Shown: positions 1 to 8,960, counted from the first letter of the stretch. The stretch: DNA of 36,135 bases from Clostridium tepidiprofundi DSM 19306 (GCF_001594005.1 NZ_LTBA01000025.1:1-36135); one strand, 5' to 3'. The notes: generated by a model from the sequence alone, not told the origin. Made by a program: numbers and translations.

Positions 1-2
1 CT

Positions 3-480
3 GTGAACTACTTCGACCACAAGGGTACGAAGCTTCTTTATAGAAAGTTTGCTGTTTAAGTTTCCTCTAACAAAAGTTAGATAGCCTTATTTCTATGGGC
101 GAGAACACTTGCCCTTATCGCTCATAGCGTAAGCTAACTTGGGAATACATTAGGTTGCGATACCTTGTATATTTTACGCATAGAAGGATTACTCTATGCA
201 ACCTTATATATACAGTTATCAAAGAACTATAATACTAACGATTTAGTATTTGTGCCAGTGACCTAATCTTGCATAATGTATGTCAAACGTTGGTATGCCA
301 ACATCCATAATAGCAAAGGCTATCCCTTATTTTTCAAAGGGCAGATTAGCTACCTGCATACAGGTGTTAGGGTGACACTTATACTATAACAGTTTTCTTA
401 AATAATAACCATATCGAATGGTTATTATTTAAAGTCCTTACATCCACAGGCACAAGGCACAGTGGTTTTACGGACTAAAT
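3..480 (-). mobile_element. Structured gene-free sequence, IS200/IS605-type right end (omega-RNA-like) candidate
   Basis: No credible coding frame is present. Several hairpins are visible: GGGC/GCCC at about 98-114, GCATAG/CTATGC at about 178-199, and a perfect 12-bp stem at 400-411 pairing with 419-430. Two segments recur in the element inserted in tnpB (13371-13752): the end at 3-40 (GTGAACTACT, then a hairpin region and AGCTTCTT), and TATTTTACG-hairpin-CAACCTTATATAT followed by AAGAACT near 170-230. Read on the minus strand the sequence ends in GTAGTTCAC, as the short hairpin elements here do. TnpB guide RNAs are known to be encoded at the right end of IS200/IS605 elements, so an omega-RNA-like transcript is an inference. 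The rest of the element lies outside the window or is lost. Confidence 0.4.
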
Positions 481-524
481 TATAAAACTTTCAGTTATAT
501 AATTAGAAGTTTGAAGTTTTTTAT

Positions 525-592
525 CTATTCCATAAGACTCCTACTTCTATAAGTGGAAGATTGAATTTTTTGCTAAATCGAAATGAATTCAC
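525..592 (+). repeat. Short hairpin element, degenerate copy 1
   Basis: This is a decayed copy of the element seen best at 9493-9600. It has a left hairpin around ACTTCTATAAGT, then GATTGAA, TTTTTTGCT, and a terminal GAATTCAC in place of GAGTTCAC. The middle hairpin is missing. Confidence 0.5.
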
Positions 593-605
593 TTAAAAAG
601 AAAAA

Positions 606-650
606 AGTGAGTGTAATTTCTTCACCACAACACATAAAATCACACTCACT
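606..650 (-). terminator. Rho-independent terminator of the DUF5320 genes
   Basis: On the minus strand AGTGAGTGTGATTT pairs with AAATTACACTCACT, a 14-bp stem with one G-T pair and a 17-nt loop. TTTTTTCTTTT follows directly. It lies about 60 bases beyond the stop codon of the second DUF5320 gene. Confidence 0.7.
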
Positions 651-708
651 CATATAAAACACAATTAATCATTTTGCCATCTTTGCTAATCATAAATATC
701 AATTTTGG

Positions 709-1038
709 TTATTCTTCATTTTCTGGTTTTACATTCTTGTTCATTAAACTATTAATGTAATTTAATCTTTCTTCTAGTATTTCTTTTTCTTGTCTAAGTA
801 AAGTTTCTTCACTAACACCATAATAGCCATTTGTGCCATACCAACGGCAAAAACCACCGCCTCTTCTGAAACCTCTTCCTAGACCTCTACCGAAACCTAA
901 TCCTCTTCCTAAACCTCTACCAAAATACCCTATTTCATTTGCATTTGTTTGATTTACACTATTTGAAGTACATTTTCCTAGTCCTCTTCCTGTCATTGGT
1001 CCCATTCCATTTGGACCTGTTCCATCTAATCTTGGCAT
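709..1038 (-). CDS. DUF5320 glycine/arginine-rich protein (downstream copy)
   Basis: A 109-residue protein that begins MPRLDGTGPNGMG, the usual start of DUF5320 proteins. A Gly/Arg-rich repeat stretch (GRGLGRG type, residues about 40-65) follows, and the C-terminal 40 residues are polar and charged, consistent with a short helix. Family members in Clostridia are often found near NifX/NifB-like and Mrp/ParA-like iron-sulfur genes, but no function is established. The start ATG has a strong site (GGAGGGAGG) 7-8 bases upstream. It is the second gene of a tandem pair, and its first 50 codons closely match those of the upstream copy, so the pair arose by duplication. Cysteines occur at residue 23 and in the FCRWYG segment. 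Confidence 0.75.
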   Translation of the reverse strand: MPRLDGTGPNGMGPMTGRGLGKCTSNSVNQTNANEIGYFGRGLGRGLGFGRGLGRGFRRGGGFCRWYGTNGYYGVSEETLLRQEKEILEERLNYINSLMNKNVKPENEE

Positions 1039-1065
1039 TATTATTACCTCCCTCCTATAATTTTT

Positions 1066-1299
1066 TTATCTACCAAAACCTCTGCCTAATCCTCTGCCAG
1101 CTCCTCTTCCTGCTCCTCTTCCTGCTCCTCTGCCTAGACCTCTTCCAATTCCTCTACCTAATCCTCTTCCTAAGCCTCTACCAAAGTATCCCATTTCATT
1201 TGTATTTGTTTGATTTACATTATTTGAAGTACATCTACCTAATTCTCTTCCTGTCATTGATCCCATTCCATTTGGACCTGTTCCATCTAATCTTGGCAT
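1066..1299 (-). CDS. DUF5320 glycine/arginine-rich protein, shortened upstream copy
   Basis: A 77-residue paralogue of the gene just downstream, with the same MPRLDGTGPNGMG start, the same Asn-Gln-Thr-Asn segment, and a longer run of GRGLGRG/GRGAGRG repeats. It stops inside the repeats (GRGFGR-stop) and lacks the charged C-terminal segment of its neighbour. This is either a real short form or a truncation by slippage in the repetitive DNA. The ATG follows AAGGAGG with good spacing. It is first in the pair, behind a good promoter at 1359-1387. No function is known; the Gly/Arg segments could suit metal- or nucleic-acid-binding roles, but that is speculation. Confidence 0.65.
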   Translation of the reverse strand: MPRLDGTGPNGMGSMTGRELGRCTSNNVNQTNTNEMGYFGRGLGRGLGRGIGRGLGRGAGRGAGRGAGRGLGRGFGR

Positions 1300-1338
1300 T
1301 GTTATTACCTCCTTAAATTTTAATAAATTATTTTTAAT

Positions 1339-1387
1339 GGCATATGCCCTATACTGATATTCTAATACCGTAATGGGTATATGTCAA
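1339..1387 (-). promoter_or_regulatory. Promoter of the DUF5320 pair with operator-like inverted repeats
   Basis: The minus strand has TTGACA (1382-1387), a 17-base spacer, and TAGAAT (1359-1364), close to the sigma-A consensus. Inside the spacer ATACC (1365-1369) and GGTAT (1376-1380) form an inverted repeat. A second pair, CATATGCCC (1341-1349) and GGGTATATG (1375-1383), flanks the -10 with one mismatch. GGCATATGCC at 1339-1348 is a perfect palindrome. This arrangement suggests a repressor or metal/sulfur sensor; ATACC/GGTAT half-sites recall CsoR-family operators, but that link is only inference. Confidence 0.6.
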
Positions 1388-1492
1388 TAATAAATTTGCT
1401 TGTATTTTCTTATATTTCTTTAAAATTTTAATTTACATATGTTTTCCTCCAAATTTCTTCCATTTTCTTTTGATATTTTAAAATTTTAGACT

Positions 1493-1521
1493 TTGACTTT
1501 CTTTGACCTTTGTATTATTAT
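1493..1521 (+). promoter_or_regulatory. Promoter of hsp20
   Basis: TTGACT (1493-1498), 17 bases, TATTAT (1516-1521), about 80 bases before the start codon. No CIRCE-type (HrcA) operator is visible, so control must be by other means if the gene is heat-inducible. Confidence 0.55.
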
Positions 1522-1600
1522 TTAAGCATGAAATAGATAATAACAATTATAAATTTGTGAATACTATTAATATAAAATTAATATGAAGGAGGGTTTTACT

Positions 1601-2044
1601 ATGTTTGATATGATTCCTTACAGAAAAAACAAAAATTTAGTTACAAGAGATGATATGTTTGAACAGTTTTTTAACAACTTTTTTGATAATAGTCTTTTAG
1701 AACCATTTAATTTTGCTAAAAATTCATTTAAGGTAGATTTAAAAGAAAATAATGATAACTATGTTGTAGAAGCTGATCTTCCTGGGGTAGACAAAAATAA
1801 TATAGATATTACTTATGAAAACAATTACTTAACAATTAGAGCTAAACGTGAAGATAAAATCGAAGAAACCAAAGACAATTATATACGTCATGAAAGACAT
1901 TATGGAGAATTTAGAAGAAGTTTTTATATTGATAATGTTGATGAAAATAATATTCAAGCAAGTTTCAATAATGGCGTCTTAAATATTACTCTCCCTAAAT
2001 TATCAGATGACAATAATAAGATAAAGAGAATTAACATTAACTAA
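1601..2044 (+). CDS. hsp20: Small heat-shock protein, Hsp20/alpha-crystallin family
   Basis: A 147-residue cytoplasmic ATP-independent holdase that keeps unfolding proteins soluble until DnaK or other chaperones act. The first 45 residues form the variable N-terminal arm (the QFFNNFFD segment). The alpha-crystallin domain spans about 46-138, with VEADLPGVDKNNI and the conserved GVLNITLPK near the C-terminus, and the tail ends KRININ, an I-x-I-type motif that docks between dimers. An in-frame ATG at 1583 is part of the ribosome-binding site itself (ATGAAGGAGGG), so the ATG at 1601 is chosen. It is transcribed alone, divergent from the DUF5320 pair and followed by its own terminator. It runs against the direction of replication, unlike most neighbours. 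Confidence 0.93.
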   Translation: MFDMIPYRKNKNLVTRDDMFEQFFNNFFDNSLLEPFNFAKNSFKVDLKENNDNYVVEADLPGVDKNNIDITYENNYLTIRAKREDKIEETKDNYIRHERHYGEFRRSFYIDNVDENNIQASFNNGVLNITLPKLSDDNNKIKRININ

Positions 2045-2054
2045 CATTTAACAA

Positions 2055-2087
2055 AAACACGGCAAACATATGTTGCCGTGTTTTTTT
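2055..2087 (+). terminator. Rho-independent terminator of hsp20
   Basis: AACACGGCAA pairs with TTGCCGTGTT around a short loop, followed by seven T's. The A's on the 5' side could let it act on minus-strand transcripts too. Confidence 0.9.
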
Positions 2088-2110
2088 CTATTACATATTA
2101 TGACTATTAT

Positions 2111-2178
2111 CAATTTTACAAGTCTACCAGTTATAGATGCGGAAAATTGAAGCTTTTGCCTTAGCAAAACAAGTTTAT
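2111..2178 (+). repeat. Short hairpin element, degenerate copy 2
   Basis: It shares ATTTTACAAG at the left, ATTGAAGCTTTTGC in the middle and TAGCAAAACAAGTT at the right with the copies at 8961-9065 and 9493-9600. The middle hairpin has been lost. It lies just downstream of dnaB. Confidence 0.55.
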
Positions 2179-2206
2179 TATATTTTAAGCACTTTACAAG
2201 TATAAT

Positions 2207-3538
2207 TTACTGATGAACCAAATCCAGCCTTCCAAATTTACTATATTGACCTAACCATGCAAGTTTAACCGTTCCTACTGGACCATTTCTCTGTTTAGCT
2301 ATAATACACTCTGCAACATTTTTTTCTTCTGTTTCACTATTGTAATATTCATCTCTATATAGAAACATAACTAAGTCAGCATCCTGTTCTATTGATCCAG
2401 ACTCTCTAAGGTCTGAAAGCATAGGTCTATGATCTGCTCTTTGCTCAGGTGCACGAGATAACTGTGAAAGAGCAATAACAGGACACTCCATTTCTTTTGC
2501 AAGTGCTTTAATAGATCTTGATATTTCAGATACTTCCTGCTGTCTGCTTTCACTTTTTCTGCTTCCTGACATAAGCTGAAGATAGTCTATTACAATCATA
2601 TCAATACCATGCTCTAATTTCAGCTTTCTACACTTTGAACGCATTTCCATTACTGATGTTCCCGCTGTATCATCAATGAATATATTAGCTGATGCTAAAG
2701 GTCCCGATGCTCTAGCTATATTTTCCCAATCTCTATCATCTAGTTCGCCTGTTCTAAGCTTAAGCATGTCAACATTTGCCTCTGAACATAACAATTTATA
2801 TGCTAACTGCTCTTTTGACATTTCAAGTGAAAATATAGCAACATTTTTTCCTGCCCTTAATGCAGCATATTCTGCAATATTCAATGCAAATGTCGTTTTA
2901 CCCATTGATGGTCTTGCAGCAATCAATATCATATCGCCTTTTTGAAATCCTGAAGTTTTTGAATCCAACTCTGGAAACCCTGATGGTATTCCATTTATGT
3001 GTCCTTTATTGTTATATAGCTTCTCTATTTCAAGAAATCCTCTCTCTAAAACTTTACTCATTGGTTCAAATTCATTTACATTTCTCTTCTGTGCTATATT
3101 AAAAACCTTCTGTTCAGCTTCATCAATTACAGCCTCTATATCATTTTGGCTGCTATAGCATTTCTCAATTATTTCGTTAGAAGACTTGATAAGTTTTCTA
3201 AGCGTAGCTTTATCACTAACAATTTTTATATACGAACTAACATTAGCTGTTGAAATTACTGAACCACTTACTTCAGTAACATATGTAACTCCTCCTACAC
3301 TTTCCAATTTTTCAGTCGACCTTAATTCTTCCAATAGTGTAATCATATCTACTGGAATATCCCTTTTATACATATCTTCTATTGTATTAAAAATCACTTT
3401 GTGAGCTTCTTTATAAAAATCATCACCTTTTAGCTCTTCTACTGCTTCTGCAATGGCTGCTTTATCTTTAAGCATAGAACCTATAACTGATTTTTCTGCA
3501 TCAATATTATATGGTAAACTTTTAAGAGGCATATTCAT
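2207..3538 (-). CDS. dnaB: Replicative DNA helicase DnaB
   Basis: A 443-residue hexameric helicase that unwinds DNA at the fork and binds primase. The N-terminal domain (about 5-105, PYNIDAEKSVIGSML) is followed by a linker and a RecA-like domain with Walker A ARPSMGKT (about 208-215), the Walker B-type stretch MIVIDYLQLM, and the DnaB motif SQLSRAPEQR. A GTG at 3547 lies in the same frame, but AGGTGA sits five bases before the ATG at 3538, which is therefore preferred. The gene begins 9 bases after the lonC stop, so the two are likely co-transcribed and translationally coupled. Length is normal for DnaB, and no intein is present. Confidence 0.97.
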   Translation of the reverse strand: MNMPLKSLPYNIDAEKSVIGSMLKDKAAIAEAVEELKGDDFYKEAHKVIFNTIEDMYKRDIPVDMITLLEELRSTEKLESVGGVTYVTEVSGSVISTANVSSYIKIVSDKATLRKLIKSSNEIIEKCYSSQNDIEAVIDEAEQKVFNIAQKRNVNEFEPMSKVLERGFLEIEKLYNNKGHINGIPSGFPELDSKTSGFQKGDMILIAARPSMGKTTFALNIAEYAALRAGKNVAIFSLEMSKEQLAYKLLCSEANVDMLKLRTGELDDRDWENIARASGPLASANIFIDDTAGTSVMEMRSKCRKLKLEHGIDMIVIDYLQLMSGSRKSESRQQEVSEISRSIKALAKEMECPVIALSQLSRAPEQRADHRPMLSDLRESGSIEQDADLVMFLYRDEYYNSETEEKNVAECIIAKQRNGPVGTVKLAWLGQYSKFGRLDLVHQ

Positions 3539-3547
3539 ACTAATCAC

Positions 3548-5446
3548 CTACTCAAAAACAATTTCTAGTAATTGTTCAATATTTTCGACCGTTTTAACCT
3601 CAATATCAGCTAACCCTGTTGGAACCTCTTTATAATTGTCTTTTGGCACTATAACTAATTTTATTCCCTTTCTCCTAGCACCATATACTTTTTCAAAAAT
3701 ACCGCCAACAGGTTTTATTTTACCTCTTAATGAAATTTCTCCAGTAATAGCTATATCCTGCCTAATAGGCTTTCCTAAAATCGCACTGATTATACAAACA
3801 GTAATAGCTGCACCCGCAGAAGGTCCATCAATTTTTGCTCCTCCTACTACATTAACATGAATATCATAATCTTTAACATCCTTACCTGTGATTTTTCTTA
3901 TTACTGTAGCAGCATTAAATACAGAATCTTTTGTCATACTACCTGCTGTATCATTAAATCTAATTTGTCCTTTTCCTTTATCCTGTGCATTAAAAGCAAC
4001 AGCTTCTATTTCCAGTGTTGAACCTAAATACCCACTTACACCTAAACCATAAGTATGTCCAATTTCTGATTTATCACAACTACTTATCTGTTCATATTGA
4101 TTTAATCTACTTATAGCTAATACTTCTTCCAAATCTTCTTTACTTATTTTAACATTATCATCTGGATTTAGATTTTTCTTTTGAAGTACATATCCATAAG
4201 CATCTGAAAGTATGTTTATTGCTTTTCTTCCTTCGATGGTATATTGACTTATTATTTTTGCAACATTATCCTCTAGTTCAACATTTATCTTCATTGCAGC
4301 ATTTTCAACTATTTTTTCTATATCATTTGCAGAAAGAGGTTCAAAATAAACTTCTGTACACCTTGATCTTAATGCAGGATTAATATCCTTTGGCTCTTTA
4401 GTCGTAGCACCTATTAATATAAAATCCGCAGGTGCTCCATTTTGAAAAAGATATTTTATATATTTAGGAATACTTTCATCATCAGGATCATAATAAGAAG
4501 AAGAAAACTCTACTCTTTTATCTTCTAACACTTTTAATAATTTGTTTTGGAGTATTGTATCTAATTCTCCAATTTCATCAATAAATAAAACTCCTCCATG
4601 TGCTTCAGTAACTAATCCTGGCTTTGGTTCCGGTATACCTACTTCTGCCAAATCCCTTTTACTTCCTTGGTATATAGGATCATGAACCGAGCCTAAAAGT
4701 GGATTGGTTATCTCCCTTGGATCCCATCTCAAAGTTGTTCCATCAACTTCAATAAACTTTGATTTTTCATCATATGGAGTATATTTAAGTTTTTTAGCTT
4801 CTTCTAAAGCCAGCCTTGCAGCTGTTGTTTTTCCAACTCCCGGTGGTCCATACAGTATTACATGCTGAGGATATGGCGAAGCTATCTTAGACAATAACGA
4901 CTTTATTGGTCTATCTTGACCAATTATTTCACTAAAACTAGTAGGTCTTAATTTACTTTGTATATTATTTATAGCACTCCTAGAATCTAACATCTTTAAA
5001 TGCGTGTATTTTTTTAATGTTTTAGCATTTTCAGGCCCCTTCTTTTTCTTTATTATTTTGAGCCTAATATCATCCATATATTTTTCTTGCTTATCCATCA
5101 ACTCTTTTTCAACTTCTGCTTCTATTTGATTGTTTAAATATCTAGTTGCTATTTCTTCAACAATTAAGTCACTTGTGCTTTCAATAACATCAAATATATT
5201 TTTTTCATTCGGTATAGTAGATACACCCTTACCATTACTAATTATTTTATTTAATGCATAAACCTTTTTATAAATATCTTCACTGTTGATATACTTTTGT
5301 AGACTAAACTTAACAACTCTGCTATTTATAGTTTTCTCAGGAATTATTTTCTTTATGATTTTATCTATTATTTCTACCTGAACATCTAAAGACATAGAAT
5401 TTCCTTCTATACTTTTAGCTATATCGTAAATTACTTTATTATTCAA
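3548..5446 (-). CDS. lonC: ATP-dependent protease LonC
   Basis: A 632-residue Lon-type protease of the LonC family common in spore-forming Clostridia. Residues 1-160 are helical and charged and lack the LON substrate domain. An AAA+ module follows, with Walker A GPPGVGKTT near residue 200 and Walker B LFIDEIGEL. The C-terminal protease domain carries the catalytic pair: Ser543 in GPSAGAA and Lys586 in GGIFEK, 43 residues apart as in E. coli Lon (679/722). The start is TTG at 5446: an in-frame TAA lies nine codons upstream and no nearer ATG exists. The Shine-Dalgarno sequence is separated from it by a hairpin (separate entry). It sits between rplI and dnaB and is probably cytoplasmic. Confidence 0.9.
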   Translation of the reverse strand: MNNKVIYDIAKSIEGNSMSLDVQVEIIDKIIKKIIPEKTINSRVVKFSLQKYINSEDIYKKVYALNKIISNGKGVSTIPNEKNIFDVIESTSDLIVEEIATRYLNNQIEAEVEKELMDKQEKYMDDIRLKIIKKKKGPENAKTLKKYTHLKMLDSRSAINNIQSKLRPTSFSEIIGQDRPIKSLLSKIASPYPQHVILYGPPGVGKTTAARLALEEAKKLKYTPYDEKSKFIEVDGTTLRWDPREITNPLLGSVHDPIYQGSKRDLAEVGIPEPKPGLVTEAHGGVLFIDEIGELDTILQNKLLKVLEDKRVEFSSSYYDPDDESIPKYIKYLFQNGAPADFILIGATTKEPKDINPALRSRCTEVYFEPLSANDIEKIVENAAMKINVELEDNVAKIISQYTIEGRKAINILSDAYGYVLQKKNLNPDDNVKISKEDLEEVLAISRLNQYEQISSCDKSEIGHTYGLGVSGYLGSTLEIEAVAFNAQDKGKGQIRFNDTAGSMTKDSVFNAATVIRKITGKDVKDYDIHVNVVGGAKIDGPSAGAAITVCIISAILGKPIRQDIAITGEISLRGKIKPVGGIFEKVYGARRKGIKLVIVPKDNYKEVPTGLADIEVKTVENIEQLLEIVFE

Positions 5447-5490
5447 ATTTGTTACACTATAATATTTTATTTATTATAGTGTTTCCTCCC
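5447..5490 (-). promoter_or_regulatory. Hairpin between ribosome-binding site and start codon of lonC
   Basis: On the minus strand GGGAGG (5485-5490) is 38 bases from the TTG start. Between them lies an 11-bp perfect stem (5454-5464 with 5472-5482) with a 7-base loop. With the hairpin folded, only 2+7 bases separate the Shine-Dalgarno sequence and the start, the normal spacing. No T-run follows, so it is not a terminator. Confidence 0.65.
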
Positions 5491-5507
5491 TTCAGTTGTT
5501 TTAAAGC

Positions 5508-5951
5508 TTACTGTTTTTCAACAATTACTTTAACTTTTGTTGATACATCTGGATATAGTTTAAGCTCAACATCATAAGCTCCCAATAATTTAATAGTATT
5601 AATAACAACTTTTTTCTTATCAATATTTAAATTAAACTTCTTATTGATTTCATTAGCTATATCTTTATTAGTAATTGCTCCAAATAATTTTCCATTTTCT
5701 CCTGCTTTAGCTATTATCTTTAATTCTTTTCCCTTTAAACTTTCAGCTAACTTTTGTGCTTTTTCTATCTCTGCAAGTTTTAATTTTCTTTCCTTTTCTT
5801 TTTGTTTATTTAATATATTAATACTATTTTGAGTTGCCTCTTCAGCTAACTTTCTTGGAAATAAATAATTCCTAGCATATCCATCAGAAATATTAATAAT
5901 ATCTCCTTTTTTTCCTTTTCCTTTAACATCCTTTAATAATATAACCTTCAT
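5508..5951 (-). CDS. rplI: 50S ribosomal protein L9
   Basis: A 147-residue ribosomal protein that binds 23S rRNA near the L1 stalk base and affects frame maintenance. The N-terminal domain [17 protein letters not shown] and the Gly-rich turn YARNYLFPR are diagnostic. A long charged connecting helix (about 45-75) and the C-terminal domain follow. A GTG at 5960 is in frame, but L9 proteins start MKVIL, and AAGGTG lies seven bases before the ATG at 5951. The stop of gdpP is one base upstream and overlaps this site, so the two genes are translationally coupled, an arrangement shared with Bacillus yybS-yybT-rplI. Confidence 0.97.
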   Translation of the reverse strand: MKVILLKDVKGKGKKGDIINISDGYARNYLFPRKLAEEATQNSINILNKQKEKERKLKLAEIEKAQKLAESLKGKELKIIAKAGENGKLFGAITNKDIANEINKKFNLNIDKKKVVINTIKLLGAYDVELKLYPDVSTKVKVIVEKQ

Positions 5952-5952
5952 T

Positions 5953-7935
5953 TTATTCACCTTCCCTTGAGTATTTTTCTATAATTGACTTTAATTCTTC
6001 TACTATTTGTTCAATTTCTATATTTTTAACTTTAGCTCCTGCCATTGTCATATGACCTCCACCACCAAACTTTTCAAGTATAACCTGCACATTTATATTT
6101 CCAAGGGAACGTCCACTGATAAATACTTCATCTTTTATTTTAACAAATACGAAGGACGCTTGAACACCTGTAATATTTAGCAGTTCATCTGCAACTTGTG
6201 CAGCTAATACATTGTCTTCTATATGTGGTGGGCAAATAGCAATAGCCGTGTTTTTAAAAATCTCAGCTGTTCTTATAATTTCAGTTCTTTTAATATAAAC
6301 CTCTAAATCTTCTGAAAATAACTTTTTTACTGAAATTGTATCAGCACCATATTTTCTCAAAAGTGCAGCAGCTTCAAATGTTCTGACACCAGTTTTAAAA
6401 TAAAAGTTTTTAGTGTCCACACAAATTCCAGCCAAAAGTGCCTCTGCCTCAATTTGTTTTAATTTAGGTTTTTCAATTATATACGGAATTAACTCTGTAA
6501 CTAGTTCTGAAGCTGATGATGCATATGTTTCTATATAGGCTAATAAAGTATCTTGTATATAATCTGGTGCTTTTCTGTGATGATCAATAATAACTATTTT
6601 ATTTACTTTATCAACAATATCTAAATTTTCTACATGACTTCTATTATGGACATCAACCAATATCAAAAGCGTATCATTATTAATTATATTTATACATGTT
6701 TCATTATCAATAAAAGCACCCTTATATTCATACTCATTAACCAAATTATCTACAACATTCTTAATGCTTTTATTTATATTATTTAAAACAATATTACACT
6801 TTTTATTTAATGACATTATTGTACTGTATAACCCTACAGCTGCTCCAATGCAATCTATATCTGGATTTGCATGACCCATGATTACAACATTGCTACTCTC
6901 ATTTATTAAATCCAATAATGCATGTGCTATTACTCTCGCTCTAACCTTTGTTTTCTTCTCTATTTCCTTAGTTTTTCCTCCATAGAATGACAATCTATCT
7001 CTTGTTTTAACTACAGCCTGATCCCCTCCTCTTCCTAATGCCAATTCTTTAGCTGAAGATGCATACTTATAATTCTGCTGAGGGGATTCTCCTCCTCTTC
7101 CAATACCGATACTCAATGTTACAGTCAGTTTATTTCCAAAATCTAATTCCCTTATTGTATCAAGTATATCAAACTTCTTTTCCATTTCTCTTTTTATAAA
7201 TTTATCTTTTGCCAAAATTAAAAACTTATTAGCAGCATATTTCTTAACTAAAGCCTCCATATCCTGTGCATATGAATTTATATTTCTCTCAATTTCTGCT
7301 GTTAATAAAGGTGCTTTATCTTCATCTGTAGTTTTTAATACATCGTCTAAATTATCAACTTCTACAAGCACAACACTTTCTCTATTTTCCTCTATTCTTT
7401 GCATTAAATTATATTTTTCAGTAACATCATAAAAATATAGTAACACAATAACATCTTTACTAGTATCATCTGTATTTATCATTGTAGCATAAATATCATA
7501 ATATCTGTCTTTAATGCTTACATAATTATAAACATTTTTTTTACCTGTAACAATGTATTTAACATTTATTTCTCTACTAATATCCTTTATTGTCTTACCG
7601 ATTACCTCTTCTCCATCCATTAAAGATAAGAAATTTTGATTGTACCAAAGAATATTACCCTTCTTTCCAATTATCAAAAGAGAAAATGGCAAATTCAACA
7701 ATGTATTACTAGTTGCAATATCCATTTTTGACGAGAAATTTTCTATAAAATTTTTCCACTTAACTTTTCCTTCTCTTAAATCTTTTAAGTAGTACACTAT
7801 TAAAATAGCATATACTATCAATGAAGTTAGTGCAATATTATAATGTCTATAATAAAATAACACTAATATAAAACCAGCTATCACAAATAAATAAATTTTA
7901 TTACTCTTTCCGAAGAAATTATATTTATTCTCCAT
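5953..7935 (-). CDS. gdpP: Cyclic-di-AMP phosphodiesterase GdpP (YybT family)
   Basis: A 660-residue membrane protein that hydrolyses c-di-AMP to pApA and so sets potassium/osmolyte balance and wall stress responses. Two membrane helices (about 13-29 and 32-50) are followed by a PAS-like domain (about 75-175), a degenerate GGDEF domain (about 180-310; no GGDEF motif, but [10 protein letters not shown] is retained), and the DHH/DHHA1 phosphodiesterase. Metal ligands are visible: [11 protein letters not shown] (His355, Asp359, Asp361), Asp428 and DHH (451-453). [11 protein letters not shown] near 627-637 is the DHHA1 signature. It starts one base after the yybS stop, behind a G-rich site (GGGGG). 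Confidence 0.95.
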   Translation of the reverse strand: MENKYNFFGKSNKIYLFVIAGFILVLFYYRHYNIALTSLIVYAILIVYYLKDLREGKVKWKNFIENFSSKMDIATSNTLLNLPFSLLIIGKKGNILWYNQNFLSLMDGEEVIGKTIKDISREINVKYIVTGKKNVYNYVSIKDRYYDIYATMINTDDTSKDVIVLLYFYDVTEKYNLMQRIEENRESVVLVEVDNLDDVLKTTDEDKAPLLTAEIERNINSYAQDMEALVKKYAANKFLILAKDKFIKREMEKKFDILDTIRELDFGNKLTVTLSIGIGRGGESPQQNYKYASSAKELALGRGGDQAVVKTRDRLSFYGGKTKEIEKKTKVRARVIAHALLDLINESSNVVIMGHANPDIDCIGAAVGLYSTIMSLNKKCNIVLNNINKSIKNVVDNLVNEYEYKGAFIDNETCINIINNDTLLILVDVHNRSHVENLDIVDKVNKIVIIDHHRKAPDYIQDTLLAYIETYASSASELVTELIPYIIEKPKLKQIEAEALLAGICVDTKNFYFKTGVRTFEAAALLRKYGADTISVKKLFSEDLEVYIKRTEIIRTAEIFKNTAIAICPPHIEDNVLAAQVADELLNITGVQASFVFVKIKDEVFISGRSLGNINVQVILEKFGGGGHMTMAGAKVKNIEIEQIVEELKSIIEKYSREGE

Positions 7936-7936
7936 A

Positions 7937-8935
7937 TTAAGCCCCCATTTTCTTCTTAAACAAACTGTATGGGTCTAATCTTCTCATATTAAAGAACATA
8001 TCTATAAATCCAATATATATAAATACAATGTTTAATTGGAATAATAATCCAAAGAACAATATTAAAAAAACTATTACTTTTGAAAGTTTCCTTTTTACTC
8101 TCAAATAGTATGTAACAGCTGCCATACCATTTATTATAAACATTAAATTTGCTATTCCTAAAAATGAAAAATATATACCTTCTCCAATATCAATTCCTTT
8201 TGTCTTTGCTATTATGCCTATACAAATCATAGCAATCAAAAATGCTCCTACTAAATTTGTTACATAAATTCTACTAAATGGTACAATAGGTTTTATCTTC
8301 ATCTTTAATTTGGTCAATATGCTACTTGTAAATATATAATTTACATATGAAGCAATCATAGAAAAGAATAATAATGCAGCTGGTAAAGAATATATTATCA
8401 CTTTAGTATTAATCATATTTTTTATTTCATTAAACTGAGATAACTTTTCGCTTGGTACACCTAGTTGAATATATAATTTTTCTGAATATTCTATTTGTTC
8501 TTTAATAAGAGAGACATAATTATTTATAAAATTAATAAGCGTTGTTTTTTCTATAAATAGTAGAAAAATCATTGAATTTAATATACATGAAATAGCAGAA
8601 ATAATAATTGTAACTATGAGTGTTCTATATACACTTTTTTCATTTTTGATGCAATATCCTAACGCAATTCCCACAGGTGCACAAGTAATGACTGCACTAA
8701 TCGCTGAAAAAACACCTAAAATTCCAGTTATTAAAAATACACTTGCTACAAGTGCTAACAAAACAATCTTTTTATCATGTCTTAAGTACAGTATCGTGTA
8801 TACTGAGGGAAGTACTATCGTTCCTATTATATTCAATATCGGTATATATCCTGTAATAAACATAACAATAACTATTACTGCTAATAATATTCCAACTTCA
8901 GTTAGTGATCTCAAATCATAATTTTTGCTCGACAT
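7937..8935 (-). CDS. yybS: DUF2232 (YybS) integral membrane protein
   Basis: A 332-residue polytopic membrane protein with about eight or nine hydrophobic segments (for example VGILLAVIVIVMFITGY near the N-terminus and VIVFLILFFGLLFQ near the C-terminus). The family is related to ECF-transporter S components, but no substrate is known. It is almost always next to gdpP and rplI in Firmicutes, as here. An in-frame TTG at 8947 lies in the Shine-Dalgarno sequence; GGAGGAAAG is followed by ATG at 8935, which is the likely start. It is first of the compact run yybS-gdpP-rplI-lonC-dnaB, and a hairpin element lies directly upstream. Confidence 0.88.
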   Translation of the reverse strand: MSSKNYDLRSLTEVGILLAVIVIVMFITGYIPILNIIGTIVLPSVYTILYLRHDKKIVLLALVASVFLITGILGVFSAISAVITCAPVGIALGYCIKNEKSVYRTLIVTIIISAISCILNSMIFLLFIEKTTLINFINNYVSLIKEQIEYSEKLYIQLGVPSEKLSQFNEIKNMINTKVIIYSLPAALLFFSMIASYVNYIFTSSILTKLKMKIKPIVPFSRIYVTNLVGAFLIAMICIGIIAKTKGIDIGEGIYFSFLGIANLMFIINGMAAVTYYLRVKRKLSKVIVFLILFFGLLFQLNIVFIYIGFIDMFFNMRRLDPYSLFKKKMGA

Positions 8936-8960
8936 TCTTTCCTCCAATTAAAATTTATTG

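Noticed and set aside
939-1316. Plus-strand open frame opposite the DUF5320 genes, rich in Leu and Phe
   Set aside because: It is the complement of the Gly/Arg repeats of two well-supported minus-strand genes and has no ribosome-binding site.
5454-5482. Terminator of rplI
   Set aside because: The hairpin is followed by AACAAATTTG, not a T-run, and it sits between a Shine-Dalgarno sequence and a start codon.
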